A DNA stretch of 64,000 bases from Neovahlkampfia damariscottae (taxonomy: Eukaryota; Heterolobosea; Selenaionea; Neovahlkampfiida; Neovahlkampfiidae): assembly GCA_016618085.1 (NCBI GenBank), contig JABLTG010000009.1:1-64000 (forward strand), given 5' to 3'. Every line of letters begins with the position of its first letter. Position 1 is the first letter of the stretch. The position numbers and the translations under genes were made by a program. The notes below the pieces were generated by a model, which ran no database searches, had not been told where the DNA came from, and saw nothing but the letters and a program-made list of their open reading frames with translations. This document shows, piece after piece, positions 43,702-55,400 of the stretch.

Positions 43702-45219
43702 TTATTCTAATTTAATTTTCTTTTTTGGTGGTTCTTCTTCAATTGTAATTGGTTCATTTATTCTTTTTTCATTTTGGACAACCTCTTCTGTTTTTTCTTC
43801 TTTTTGATTTTCTTCTTCAACTTCTTCTGGAACTTCTGGAATTTCTTCTGTTTTAATTTCTTCCTTTTCAACAATAGATTGATTTTGTGCTTCATCTTCA
43901 GGATAATTTTGAATAATTTGATTTTGTTCTTCTTGTTGTCTGTATAAATCTTCTAAACAACTTAAATGAGTAGCTAAATTGGTATTATCATCAATAACTG
44001 CATTCAAAAATTTCCATTCATCAGATTTTCCATCATAATTCTTTTCAAATGTTTCCATACAAACAGGACATGTATCATTAATATCATCAGTTGCAATTAA
44101 ATAAATGTCTTCTAATTTAGCATTTAAAGAAGTTTCTTTTTCTTTTTGATTAAAAAAGATTTCACCTGGAGATTCAGTTGTCATTGTATCAATCTTTTCT
44201 TTCCAGTCCTATTGAAAAAAAAAAAAACAATTAAAATAAAAATTTTGATTTACTTTTTCATCTTGATACCATTTTCTTGATAAAACTAATGTCTTTGATT
44301 TGCTTGTTGCAGTTCTGAAATGTTTGTCTAAATGTTTTGCATATTTTTCATTAGAATGATATCTTAATCCACATGTCGAACAGATATATTGATAACCTTC
44401 ATATAATTCTTTAACAGCTGGTTTTAATGAACTTCCAAATAGACCAACACTTGTTAAACTATTTATTAATTTTGTAGGTGAAGGAATAACTTGATGATGA
44501 ATTGGTTGTTGAGATAAAATAGAAGAAGGAGGAGGAGCCATCATTTTATTATCGAAATTGCTCACACCACCTACTATACTTTGTTTATTTACATGAGATT
44601 CCAATTGACTTAATAAATGTAAAACATTTGGATTCTTTTTAATATCATCACCTTTTTCTGATATTTGTTTTTGAATTTCTTGAATTAAATTCGAAGTCTC
44701 CTTTGAGTCAAAATTGGAAGAAGAATTTACTTTTGGCGCGAAAACATTTGGGTTAACATGAATCATTCTATTATATTCATTCTTTTTTGTTAATGATGAT
44801 ATTCTTGTTTCAATGGAGTTTACAGTTTCAGTTGAAAAAATCTAGTGAAAAATAGTTAAACTTTTCTTCAAAAAAAGTTTACTTACTTGAGGCCAAGTTT
44901 TTAATAATTTTAAAAAATAAGTTTTCATATTTTCATCTGATTGAACTTCAAAAGATGAACAAAATGAATTTATAATATTTTTTCCAAATTCTTGAATGAA
45001 AGGACCTCCTACGTTTTTACAGATGGAATCTACTAAATATAAAACAGTTAATTTTTGTGAGTTAGGAGCTTCTTTGAGTCTTTTTTCAATAGCTTGAACT
45101 ATTGGTTTAAAGGCTGCCATATTTTCTTCGGCAATCATTGTCAAACTATTAATTTGTGGTTTAGAATTTTGTTTGAGTTCAGAAAGAGCTTCAGAATAGG
45201 TTTCAACATCAAAGTACAT
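43702..45219 (-). CDS. PCF11: Pcf11, cleavage and polyadenylation factor
   Basis: Three exons on the minus strand, about 450 residues. The N-terminal CTD-interacting domain: YSEALSELKQNSKPQINSLT, AAFKPIVQAIEKRLKEAP, LTVLYLVDSICKNVGGPF and YFLKLLKTWPQ. After a linker with Pro/Gln-rich sequence come YQYICSTCGLRYHSNEKY and KHLDKHF, the first Pcf11 zinc finger, followed by SRKWYQDEK..DWKEKI. The last exon carries DTCPVCMETFEKNYDGKSDEW, LNAVIDD and THLSCLEDLYRQ, the second finger. This is the domain order of yeast Pcf11 of CF IA. It binds RNA polymerase II CTD and promotes 3'-end cleavage and termination. The acidic Glu-rich tail (EVPEEVEEENQKEEK) ends in PPKKKIKLE. Its stop lies 3 bases from the PIG-A stop. 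Confidence 0.9.
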
Positions 45220-45320
45220 TTTTTAAATTTAAATTTCTGATTTATTTATTTATAAAATATAACGAAACTTTTCCTTTGACTCAACCCTCGTTTCGAAAAA
45301 TTGAAAATTGTTTTAAATTG

Positions 45321-45364
45321 ATTGGTCAACGTATTTGTAAATATCTGAGTTTTTTTCCACCAAT
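45321..45364 (+). promoter_or_regulatory. ATTGG and CCAAT boxes of RPA49
   Basis: GATTGGTCA around 45321-45325 and CCAAT at 45360-45364 lie 71 and 32 bases before the ATG at 45396. The first may also serve the divergent Pcf11 gene, 102 bases away. Confidence 0.4.
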
Positions 45365-45395
45365 AATTGATCGATTTATTTACACACAAAATTTG

Positions 45396-46669
45396 ATGTC
45401 AAAAGTAAACTTTTCAGTTAAAAAATTGGATGTTGATGAATCACCAATACTTGGTAACAATTAAAAATATAATTTTTATTCTTCAGTTTCTTTTGATTCA
45501 GCTCCACCTTCAACAAAACATCTTTCAAATGTTGGATTTGATATTTTTGAAGATAAAATAAATAAAAAAAGAAAAATAAAAGCAACTCATGATGATATTG
45601 AATATGAAGGAGAATCAATAAAAACAAAAAATAATTATGCCATTGGAATTTTTGATAAAACCAGCAAAAAGTTAAGAATTATACCTGTTTCAAAATATAC
45701 AGTTCAACAAAAAATTAAAAAAGATACACCAATAAATGATGATGAAGAAGATGAAAAAGATTCAAAAAAGAATGATTTTGTTTCTGCAAGAGTTCAAAGA
45801 ATGGTTCAAAAAGATAAAAAATTCAATATAAAAGTCAATCCAAAAATGGTTATAAATCCAAATGAAACAAACGATGTAATTAATAGAGATTATCTACCAC
45901 TATTTGATCAAAATACAGAAATTAGAAGTGAAATATACAAAATTGAATCAAGTAAGAAAAATAAACCAATGAATAACTTTCAAATTTGTAGTCATTTCAG
46001 ATGAAGATTTTAAACATTTAGGATATTTAAAAGGAGCATTAGATTCACAAGAATCATTACAAAAAATTTTGAACGACAGATAGTAAAAGTACTATTTTTT
46101 TTTAACACATCATAGTTTTCCTGGTTTTATTTTAAAATTATTAGAAAAAGGAATCAAAGAAAAAGAAAAGAAAAAGAGAAGTGTAAAATACTTTCAAACA
46201 CTTGAATATTTTGGATTTTTATTTCTTTTGGTTTTCAAAAATGGTCACAGAAAAAAAGATTTTGAATATTTGAAATCGACTCTTGGAATTCGTCATGATG
46301 AATTATTAGAATCAATTTTGGAAAAATTTTCAGATAAATTTCATAAATCAGATGGATCAACATTATATCATATTGAACCATATTATAATAAATTAATGTG
46401 TCATGTTGCTATTTTGTTCTTACATCTTAATGATTTTAGGTGTAATACAAGTGAAATTTCACAAGAAATGAAACGTCCAGATGAAGAGTAAATTCAATAT
46501 TTTACTAAATATCATTATTAGAATCACTAAATATTTCAAAGAAGTAGGATGTGAATTAAGTAAAAAGTCAGAAACTGATGAAAAAACAAGAATTAGAAAA
46601 ACATATTACATTGCTAAACTTTCTGCGCCACTTACATTCCCAAGACAAATGTTGAAAAAATTAAAATAA
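45396..46669 (+). CDS. POLR1E: RNA polymerase I subunit A49 (PAF53/POLR1E)
   Basis: Five or so exons with 30-40-nt introns, about 375 residues from ATG 45396. Matches to the A49 family: NNYAIGIFDKTSKKLRIIP (dimerisation domain strand), FVSARVQRMVQKDKKFN, then NETNDVINRDYLPLFDQNTE and EIYKIESSDEDFKHL (family LPP.d..A..p.eVY.l..ii...e), the tandem winged-helix region FEYLKSTLGIRHDELLE, YNKLMCHVAILFLHLNDF, and the C-terminal ITKYFKEVGCELSKKSE and YYIAKLSAPLTFPR. A49 pairs with A34.5 as a built-in TFIIF/E-like module of Pol I. The introns after 45960, near 46084-46114 and 46487-46521 are my reading of the frame joins. Confidence 0.85.
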
Positions 46670-46859
46670 AACCAACATTTTATTATGTTGCAATCTTTAT
46701 TCTTTTTTTTTTTTTTTTTGGTTTCTACTCCAATCTGTTGAAATTCTGAGAAATTTATGATAGTTGGACAATAGATGAAGATTGAAAAAAGAAATAGATT
46801 TTTAGAATATGTCACAGAGGCTAGGTTTGATCAATAAATAAATAAATTTTTAGATTATG

Positions 46860-47604
46860 TTACAATTTCATGATATTTGTCAATGATTTTGTGAATTTCG
46901 ATGCCAATGAATTTTTTCTTGGTGTTGGGGCAGTAACATAAGTAACCCGTTCATTATCTTCAAGCATTCTCCCAAAATCTTCACGTGAATGAATAAATCT
47001 GTGGTAATTTTCTGTTTTGATCAAAAATTTAATTTCATCTTCACAAATTTTGAATAAAACTCTGGTTGGTTTCTCTAATTCATTTAAAACTGTATTCCTT
47101 TGTTGTTGGTTCAAATTTACTTCTTTTTGTGAATCAGGAGCAAGATATGTTTCATAAATACGCTTTGCAAGGATCTTTCTATCTTCCGGAGATTTGAGTT
47201 TTTTATATTCCAATATTTCTTCAAAGAAAAGGATATTCTCAGCACAATAAGTCTTTTCAGAACTTATCCGTAGATGTTCTCTTAAATTTTCATTGTCCAA
47301 CATATAATTCAAAGTGTACTTTTTCAAATATTCTATCATGGAAAAATGAATATGTTAAAAATGTTTTACTTGGAAAATCTAAATGTGTTATTGGTTCTCT
47401 CTTATTTTCGGGTGAACTTAGAAACTTTTTGAGTGAAAATCTATTAGCAGAGTTCGTCTTCTTTTTTTCAGGTTTTTCTTCTTTTTTCAATTCTGTCGGA
47501 GTTGTTAATGTTTGTGAAATTGATTTACTGTTCAAATCTGATTCTTCATCAACACCTTCTACAACTGATCCAAAGTCATCACCAAAATCATCAAAACCCT
47601 CCAT
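46860..47604 (-). CDS. RGS domain protein
   Basis: Two exons on the minus strand around a 37-nt intron near 47340-47370. The N-terminal 75 residues are acidic then basic and disordered (MEGFDDFGDDFGSVVEG, KKEEKPEKKKT). The RGS domain follows: KYLKKYTLNYMLDNENLREH, CAENILFFEEILEYKKL, ILAKRIYETYLAPDSQKEVN, LNQQQRNTVL and RVLFKICEDEIKFLIKTENY. It should accelerate GTP hydrolysis on a heterotrimeric G-alpha. A Ser/Thr-rich tail ends in SLTNIMKL. Together with the RGS-FSP1 fusion this makes two RGS genes in 64 kb. Confidence 0.85.
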
Positions 47605-47830
47605 TTCTGTTGATGGTCAAAATCGATTGGTCAGTTGGATTCACCTTTTTTAGCTTTTTGGAAAGAATTTTAGAAGGAAGGGACCTTATTTGGTGAGAGT
47701 TTAAATTTAGCCAACGTCCAATCAAAAAATGAAACAATCCTTCTTCACCACAGAAGAAAAAAAAAGTTCTTTTGTTTGAAAGAGTTTTGTCAATAAAAAA
47801 CACTCCAGTTTGGGATAAATTGAAGAACCA
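47605..47830. promoter_or_regulatory. Divergent promoter, RGS and fumarate reductase
   Basis: 226 bases between starts. ATTGG at 47626-47630 (22 bases from the RGS start), CCAAT at 47718-47722 and a third CCAAT at 47828-47832 overlapping the fumarate reductase ATG (CCAATG). Confidence 0.4.
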
Positions 47831-49316
47831 ATGAAATTTTTTTATTTATTTTCAGCTCTGGTTGTTGTGGTTTTGTTAATGAGTCAGAAAAAAGAAAAAA
47901 TAGTCGTAATTGTTGGTGGTGGATTGGCAGGTTCATGTGCAGCTATTGAAGCAGCAAAATCAGGAGCAATTGTTCACTTGTTTGAAATGGAAAAAAAAAT
48001 CGGTGGAAATTCAGCAAAAGCAAGTTCTGGTATGAATGGATGTAACACCAAAATACAACAAAAAAGTAATATATTGGATACAAAAGATTCTTTTTTACAC
48101 GATACACTTAAATCTGGAAAAGGAAATTCAAATGAAAAATTAGCAAATATTTTAGTTGAAAATTCAGCAAAGTCAGTTGAATTCTTGCAGAGTTTTGGTA
48201 TAAAACTTGATGAATTATGTCAATGTGGAGGTCACTCAACTATCAGAACACACAGATCAAAACCTTCTGAAAAACCAATAAATATTGGTTTTGAAGTAAT
48301 GAGCACTTTAACAAAAGAAATTGAAAAATATGATAATATCAAAGTTCATTTAAACACAAAAGTGGACACATTATTATATAAAAAAAAGGTTAATGGCGTG
48401 AAATACCTTCAAGAAGGAAAAGAAAATGAATTGAAAGCAGATGCTGTTATTTTGACAACAGGTGGTTTTGGAGCAAATTCAGAAATATTAGGAAAATTCT
48501 CACCAAAATATAAGAATTTCCCAACAACAAATGGTGTATTTGCTCAAGGAGATGGTATTTCTTTGGGTGAACAAGTTTCAGCTCAATTGATTGATATGGA
48601 TCAAATTCAAATTCATCCAACTGGTTTTATTAATCCAAAAGAACCTTTGAAGAAATCAGTAATTTTAGCACCAGAAGCATTTCGAGGAGTAGGTGCTATT
48701 TTGATCAATTCAGAAGGAAAACGATTCGTTGATGAATTACAAACAAGAGATTTTGTTACTCAAGAAATTTTACAAAACTGTAAGCCAATAACAGAAAATG
48801 GGTACCCAACATCGTATATGTTATTGGATGATCAAATCATCCAATCATTTGGTGAGTCAATTTGTAATTTCTATAAAAGTTAGAATTTTGATTCTTTTCT
48901 AAAATGTAGAATTTGGGTTGATTAAAGAATATCAAAATTTTGAAGATTTTTCAAAGAAAGAGAACATTCCATTTGATAATTTGAAAGCGACAATTGAAGA
49001 GTATAATAAGAAGAATTGTTCTTTTGGCAAGAAAGTAAAATCAAATTTTATTAATTATTAGGTTTTTTTGAGAGAATTTGATTTGAATCAAAAATTGAGT
49101 GTCGGTTTGATTACTCCTGCGATTCATTATACAATGGGTGGATTGAAATTTAATGAGAATTCACAAGTTATTAATCAAAATGATGAAGTTATTGAAGGAT
49201 TATTTGCTGCTGGAGAAGTAACTGGAGGACTTCATGGAAAAAATCGTTTGGCCGGAAATTCTTTGTTGGAATGCGTCGTATTTGGAAGAATAGCAGGAAA
49301 ATCCGCCACTTTATGA
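47831..49316 (+). CDS. Soluble FAD fumarate reductase, Osm1/Frd1-like
   Basis: Three exons, 47831-48851, 48910-49034 and 49062-49316, 466 residues; the second intron is 27 nt. A hydrophobic N-terminus ([15 protein letters not shown]) suggests a signal peptide or anchor. FAD motif [20 protein letters not shown], then [26 protein letters not shown] (substrate His/Arg), [58 protein letters not shown] and [21 protein letters not shown] (final FAD motif). All residues of the yeast Osm1/Frd1 type active site regions are present. The enzyme reduces fumarate to succinate to reoxidise FADH2, for example during oxidative protein folding or low oxygen. No cytochrome or FMN domain is attached. Confidence 0.9.
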
Positions 49317-49422
49317 AAAATTTAGTTTAGAAAATAAAATTTATTTCTAAATTCAAAATGTTGACTGAATATGGATAAATGAATTTTGATTGGTGAATTC
49401 TTCATCAAAAAAAAAACTGAAA

Positions 49423-50232
49423 ATGTTTGAAGTACCTGATGAGATACTGGTTGAATGTTTTAGTTTCTTATCACCTTCAAAAATATATAAAAATGGAAGT
49501 TTAGTTTCAAAACGATGGATGAATGTGCTACAAAAGGATTGTGTTTGGAATTTTTGGTACATAAAAACTTTTAGAACAGAAATACAGAAAAATAATGAAT
49601 ACACACTCACTAATAAAGAAATATATAAAAATAATTTAAAAATATATTACAAATGCCAAATATGTAAAAATGGAACACCAAAAGAAAGAATATCAAATGA
49701 ATTGATCTTACCATGTGAATGTAATTACTTTTGCCATTCAAACTGTATCATAAAAAAGAAATTCAATTTTTGTGGAAAATGCCATTCCACTTATGAATCA
49801 AAGTTCAGTTTTTCAATTTCAACTTTCAGTTTAATTTTATCATATATTGTATTATTAGGTGGAACACAGGCAATAATAGCCATTTCACCTTTTATTTTAG
49901 GTTGTATAAATTTAAAAAAGAAAAAATTTTCTTTGGTTTTGAATCGAAAAACCTTCAATGATGGTTATAAAGTTTTAGGAAAATTAGGTTTATTATGGTG
50001 GTCTATAAGTACTATTTACAAATTTAAATCATTAACTCATTCAATTATAACATTATTTGGAAGTTATTATATGTCTTTTTCTGATTCAAAATTATTCGGA
50101 ATTTTAGTTGTTCATTTTTTTCAAACCAATTTATTAAAAAGGTTTAAAAGAAGTTTGGATGAGAAATGTTTACATATTTTTTACAAAGTCAAAGATTTAA
50201 AAGAAGAAAATGAAGATGTTTTTTATTTGTAA
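49423..50232 (+). CDS. F-box protein with RING-CH finger and membrane helices
   Basis: An intronless protein of 269 residues from ATG 49423. An F-box fills residues 1-45 (VPDEILVECFSFLSPSKIY, GSLVSKRWMNVLQKDCVW). Then a C4HC3 RING-CH finger: YKCQICKNGT, LILPCECNYFCHSNCII, FNFCGKCHSTYES. Three to four hydrophobic segments follow (LILSYIVLLGGTQAIIAISP, LGLLWWSISTIYKF, HSIITLFGSYYMS, GILVVHFFQTNLL). RING-CH plus membrane helices is the plan of MARCH ubiquitin ligases. An F-box on the same chain is unusual. The frame stays open upstream without an ATG; ATTGG at 49389-49393 lies 30 bases before the chosen start. Confidence 0.75.
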   Translation: MFEVPDEILVECFSFLSPSKIYKNGSLVSKRWMNVLQKDCVWNFWYIKTFRTEIQKNNEYTLTNKEIYKNNLKIYYKCQICKNGTPKERISNELILPCECNYFCHSNCIIKKKFNFCGKCHSTYESKFSFSISTFSLILSYIVLLGGTQAIIAISPFILGCINLKKKKFSLVLNRKTFNDGYKVLGKLGLLWWSISTIYKFKSLTHSIITLFGSYYMSFSDSKLFGILVVHFFQTNLLKRFKRSLDEKCLHIFYKVKDLKEENEDVFYL

Positions 50233-50457
50233 ATTTTTGGTAAAAAAAAAAGTTATAGTTCCATTGCATGATTTTTCAAATATTTCTGTTCTTCTTGTTG
50301 CATGAGTTATCAGACTAGTCCAAAAAACAAATCTCCAATTTTTCGTAGGTCTAGATGACAGGAGACTTTAAGGAATTTTTTAGACTCACAGTATCTACTT
50401 CAAATCTTAAATTAGTGGAACAAAATCACAAATCAAAGGATCTGTGAACATTTATTG

Positions 50458-50766
50458 TTACCATCTATCATATTTACTACATTCGCTGTCTTGGTCTTCA
50501 TCATAAACACTCTTTGCATGAATTAAATGTTTTTTTAATGCTTCTTCTGCTGTATCACATTCATACTTCATTTCTGAATCATTCCATTTGAATAGAAAAC
50601 TACCTTTGGAAACTTGAGTCAATTCAGTTTTTGATTTTTTTTTTGATAAATAACTAGGAGTATAAAAGACAAAAACACCATCATCAGTATTGAAGCATTC
50701 TTTTTTGGTACAAAATTCATCTGCTTTAATGACTTTTGAAAGGAGTGATACAGAAAGTGGTTCCAT
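50458..50766 (-). CDS. Small protein, unknown
   Basis: An intronless protein of about 102 residues beginning MEPLSVSLLSKVIKADEF. It has strands FVFYTPSYLSKKK and SFLFKWNDSEMKYECDTAEE and an acidic end DEDQDSECSKYDRW. No family recognised. The open frame extends upstream to 50823 without an ATG, and ATTGGTC at 50785-50789 falls inside that extension, which supports the ATG at 50766. Confidence 0.5.
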   Translation of the reverse strand: MEPLSVSLLSKVIKADEFCTKKECFNTDDGVFVFYTPSYLSKKKSKTELTQVSKGSFLFKWNDSEMKYECDTAEEALKKHLIHAKSVYDEDQDSECSKYDRW

Positions 50767-50847
50767 TTTGACCTTGTGTTTTTTATTGGTCAATTTTTGA
50801 TTACTCCTTTTCAAGTCTTTCAATTCAAAAACTTCAAAAATTTATTT

Positions 50848-51866
50848 TTATAAATATTTTAATTTTTCATCAGAATGTGTTTCAGCAACATCATAAAACC
50901 AATCTTCATCTTCACCTGGATCTTCACAAACGTATTCAGAACCATCAAAATTTTTTCTAATTCCAGGATAAATATAAGCATCATAAAGATAATGAGAAAA
51001 ATCTTCTTGATTTAAATTTGGATGAGTAAATGGTTCAACTTTTTCTTTATGTACTTTTGGTAATTCGCTCCAATGAACACCAGGATAAATATGATGAGCA
51101 GCATGATAACCATTATTCATTGCCCACCAATTTAAAAACCAACCTGTAAAATTTCTTGAATGATTATGTTTTCCTTCTTCTGTATATTGTTGTAAACAAC
51201 CATCATGTTGAAATAAATTCATTGTTGTGATTGCATATTTACCAAACATTTGAGGAATATAACACAATAACAAATACTTTTTATAATCTGTATAAATCAA
51301 TAATCCATGAGAAATTAATAACGCTACAATTTCAAGACGAACTTGTTTCCAAATTGGTCTATTTAAACGTCTTTGTGCTTTGAAGTACTTCCAATCATTA
51401 CTCATTGTATCTTTTACAATCAAATAAAAAAATACAATCAAATTTAAAGCATTCCATTTTTGATCAACTTTTGAAGTTCTCATAAAATCTTTTTTTGTTT
51501 GTGTATGTTTATGATGTGATAAATTATGACCTGGTACATATGTTGAACTTGGATGTCCAAAACTAATTGATAAAATGATATTCATTAAAGAGTTCAAATG
51601 TCTATTGTAAAATACTGGAACATGAACAATGTTGTGATTTGCAACTGTAACAGCAAAACATGACCAAGCACATAAAATTGTAAAAATAAAGTTTAAAGCG
51701 TAATATAAAACTTAACTTTTAATTTTTTTTTTTTTTTTTCTTTACCTGTATTGGTTTGAAGTTCGGAAATATATTTCCAATGTACATAGGTGAACATCCA
51801 GTATGAACTTATTATTAAAAGGGTTCTTATGTCGATTGTATGTCTCAGGAGAAAATTCTTTGCCAT
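50848..51866 (-). CDS. Membrane fatty-acid desaturase
   Basis: Two exons on the minus strand with a short A-rich intron near 51715-51746, about 325 residues. Exon 1 starts MAKNFLLRHTIDIRTLL. The three histidine boxes are present: NHNIVHVP (HxxxH), GHNLSHHK (HxxxHH) and YHAAHHIYPGVHW (HxxHH). Hydrophobic segments include LYYALNFIFTILCAWSCF and VALLISHGLLIY. These di-iron enzymes place double bonds in acyl or sphingoid chains using oxygen and a cytochrome b5 type donor; regioselectivity cannot be read here. The C-terminus is acidic (DPGEDEDWFYDVAETHSDE). Presence implies an oxygen-using lipid pathway. Confidence 0.87.
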
Positions 51867-52261
51867 GAAAATTTTGATGTAACTATTTTTCCGTTCGTCT
51901 TCTAAAACGGAAAGTTGAATTTCATTGGTGGAGAAGAGAAGTATAAATTTGGTTTTTTTTTATTTCTTCATTCTTGGAATTATTTTGTCTGTGCTTTTTG
52001 TTATTTTCAAACAACAATGACGAGTTTTATACGTCCTAAATTTATTGCAAAGAGAAAAAAAGACACTTGTTTATTTAAACCAATCAGAACCATTGTAGTC
52101 CGCCCAATAAAAAGTCTCTTCAATTGTACTTAGTTTGTTATTCTAGTACAACGTCAACAACAAATTGGTATTCAACAAATTGAAAAAAACTCATTTTCAA
52201 ATTTGAATGTTCAATATTCAACTTTCTTTAATCATTTGATTGGTGATTCACTCAATTCAAA
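51867..52261. other. Intergenic, desaturase and eS30-like promoters
   Basis: 395 bases. ATTGG lies near 51923 and at 52239-52243, CCAAT near 52080 and 52108. A short frame from ATG 52018 (34 codons, MTSFIRPKFIAKRKKDT) is basic but too short to call. Nothing else is seen. Confidence 0.4.
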
Positions 52262-52453
52262 ATGACAACACGAAGAAAGTTAATCTTAGCAAAAGCTGGT
52301 AAAATAAAATTCTTCAGCACACCTAAAGTTGAAAAACAACCAAAAGAAATAAAACCAAAAAAAGGAAGAGCAAAAAAACGAGAATTGCACAACAAGAAAA
52401 ATGGATCAAATTTTGAAGAAGATCAAATGAAAAAACACATTTCAAAGAATTAA
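52262..52453 (+). CDS. RPS30: Ribosomal protein eS30-like
   Basis: An intronless 63-residue basic protein. LAKAGKIKFFSTPKVEKQP followed by KKGRAKKRELHNKK aligns with eS30 (LARAGKVRGQTPKVxKQ...KxGRAxxRxxYNRRF). The length fits the mature protein without the ubiquitin-like FUBI leader of animals. The core RGQ before TPKV is replaced by KFFS, and the C-terminus (GSNFEEDQMKKHISKN) is not the usual F-x-N-x3-P tail. So it may be a diverged or second copy rather than the main 40S subunit gene. ATTGG lies 19 bases upstream. Confidence 0.65.
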   Translation: MTTRRKLILAKAGKIKFFSTPKVEKQPKEIKPKKGRAKKRELHNKKNGSNFEEDQMKKHISKN

Positions 52454-52466
52454 ACATTTTAACATA

Positions 52467-55400
52467 TTAATTGAATTTGTATTTCATATTATTTACAAAA
52501 TACGTTAAAAGTGCAGGTATCAAAGTAAACAAAAATGATAAAATACTTGTTCTTAAATCTCCAGTAGTGATGGACCACCAGGTATTCAAACTATCAATTT
52601 TGAACCAATAACCAAAATATCCCATGTCACACTGTGCTTTCCAGTATCTGCATTTTGATGTGAAATACATCAACGATTTTTTCAATTCATCCAATTCTTC
52701 TTTTGATAAATCTGATGTTGGATAGTTAATGATTTCTGTCAAATCTCTTTTATATCCAAGTGCTAAATTTAAGATTCTGTACAATGATGATGAAATTAAA
52801 CTAGCAGGTAAAATCAAATATCTAATAACAGCGATTTCCAACATCAAAACTAAAAATATCATTTGGACAATTTCTGATGTGAGTTGAGTATTGACAAATA
52901 ATGCAAAAAGACCAAATGAAAGAGAAATGAATTTTGATGATCCCCAAGCAAAAAGGAAGGTGTACTTGATGTAAGTTGCTCGAACAAATATCAAAGAATA
53001 TACATGATTCATAATTGTGTTCCATTGATCAATAGTGTTCTTATTGAAAGTTTCTTTAAATTTAGATATATTGAACAATTCTGATGTTTTTAAATGAACT
53101 GCAAGTACATTATCACTTAAATCTTCAATAATATTCGAAACTGAAATCCAGGAATACATAAATGGATACCTAAAATTTAATTGATAACAAACGTCTTACA
53201 ATAAAAAGAATCCAAAAATGAAATTGAACATAACAATTAAAGTAATGATATAATTTGGATAAATTTGGAAACTACAATTTGATTTGCAAAATAGCACTTT
53301 GTTCAGATGATTAGTTGGTCAGTTATCTTACATTCATCAAATATCAAATAAAATATTGGAATTCCAAAGAATAAAAAGTAAGTTCCTGAAAATAAAAAGA
53401 AGAAATAGTTTTTGAAGCATCCAGCATCAATAAATCTTCCTTTGTATTTTGCAACAATCATTGATGATTTCAAGTAACTTCTGTAATCAAAAATATCCTT
53501 TCTTAGAATATCTGATTCATTTACAACTAAAGTTCCATTTGAACATTCATATGATTCAATTTCTTCCAGATCATTGATGAAATCTTCATGCTCGAAAATT
53601 TGAATTCTATCTGATTCATTTTGTAGAACAACTCTATCTGGAATTACAACCACACATAATTTCTTTGATATTGTTGAAGTACTCAATAACTCCCAATACT
53701 CACTCGATTTCATTTGTTGAGTTGCAAGTGAGAAATACGAATTTTCATTGATTTTGGTTCCAATTGTTACTTTCTTTGTCCATCCCAAAAGAGATCTTGT
53801 TTTTTTGAAGAAAAATGTGCTAACAAATCTATGAAAAAGGGTTGGACAAATGAAAATTAATTCTTACTTTCTAGTTGAATCTGGAAATGAAAAGAATAAT
53901 GAAATTGAAAATATTAAACTTAGAAATGGCAGAAAATAAACTCTAGTCAATTTGACGTCTAATGATTGTTGTTCAAAATAAAAGAATAAAATTAAACTCC
54001 CTAATCCTGTAATTCCAAGAATCAATAGAATTGAAACGCAAAATATGATTACTTCCAATGGGAAATAAAATATAATCAACCATTTTTTTGAACATTTTCT
54101 TTTTGGTTCTTCACCAACAAAAATAACAGTTTCATTATCCAATGATGTTCCTCTATCAGGTGATTCTGTTGTTGTTTTGATTTCATATCTCTTCAGTGAG
54201 TTTTGACCAGATGCAATATGTACAAATCTATACCATCCAATTATTATGAGTAACAAAAAGAAAATGATAAGAACAGTTGAAATATACAATATCAATTCTC
54301 CCATGAATTTTTTGAAAATGATAGATCTGAAGAAATTCGATAACAATAAACAAAAATACATCAAAGATGAATAAGTTGAATATGGATAAGCAAAATAATC
54401 ATTCTTCAAATTTCTGATAATAATCATTGGAATTGAAAATAAAGTGATTTCGACCAAAGATGATGAAAACCCATAAATACACGAAAATAAAAAGAAATTC
54501 CATGTGTTGATTGAAAGTGTTCCAAAAGCAAAAAGATATTGACTTGATATACAGCCTATTAATCCAATGATCACTTTGATGTTAAATGAAAGAATTCTTA
54601 CAAGATCTAAAATGAAAAGGATGCTTCAGTACAACTTGATGCAATTTCTTTCTTTCGACATCAAAATAGGAAATATGTTCAGTGTCAAGTAAACTCCCAA
54701 TAAAAGGCATGAATAAAGATTTCACTAAATTAATGATAAATACTTCGGTAGAATATAAATGTCTTGACTGTTCAATTTCAAACGTAATTTGATCAATTCT
54801 AATTGGAAATAAATTCATACTAAATGATGTAGCAAAGTATAAAAATAAATGAATAAATGAAAATACAACCAAAAATAATATCACTAACACTTTTGTTGTT
54901 CTTGTCCAAGATTCTTCAAAAAATGGATGAACAGCATATTTGTTTTCCCGAAATGCAGAGCGTAATGATAAATCTACAACTGGGAGTGAAAATGATAAAG
55001 TTATCGAAAATAAACATAGTGCGAAACATATCCAAATGAAATTATGTTCATTCAAAATTTGAGAAACAAAAGTTGAAGAGCCTTTTACCTGTTTTGATGA
55101 TTAGAAAATAAGAAAATAATATTCACCATTGAATTTATGATTAATACAAAACTTAAAGCGAAACAAAAATTCTTTTGGTAAAATATTCTTGCTATGTAGA
55201 TAATATGATGAAAAATATGTACAACATCAAATATTGTAAAAACTACTCGTGAAACAATCAATAAATGAACAGAATGAATTTCATATGAAATATTGATTAC
55301 TAATTGAGATAGAGATATTCCAATGATCGACAAAATGTAATAAAAATATGGGTATTTGAATTGTGAATAAAAGATTTCTAATCCATATTGAAAAATGATC

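Noticed and set aside
51915-52133. 72-codon plus-strand frame before eS30
   Set aside because: No ATG until 52018, no similarity, and it runs through CCAAT boxes of the promoter region.
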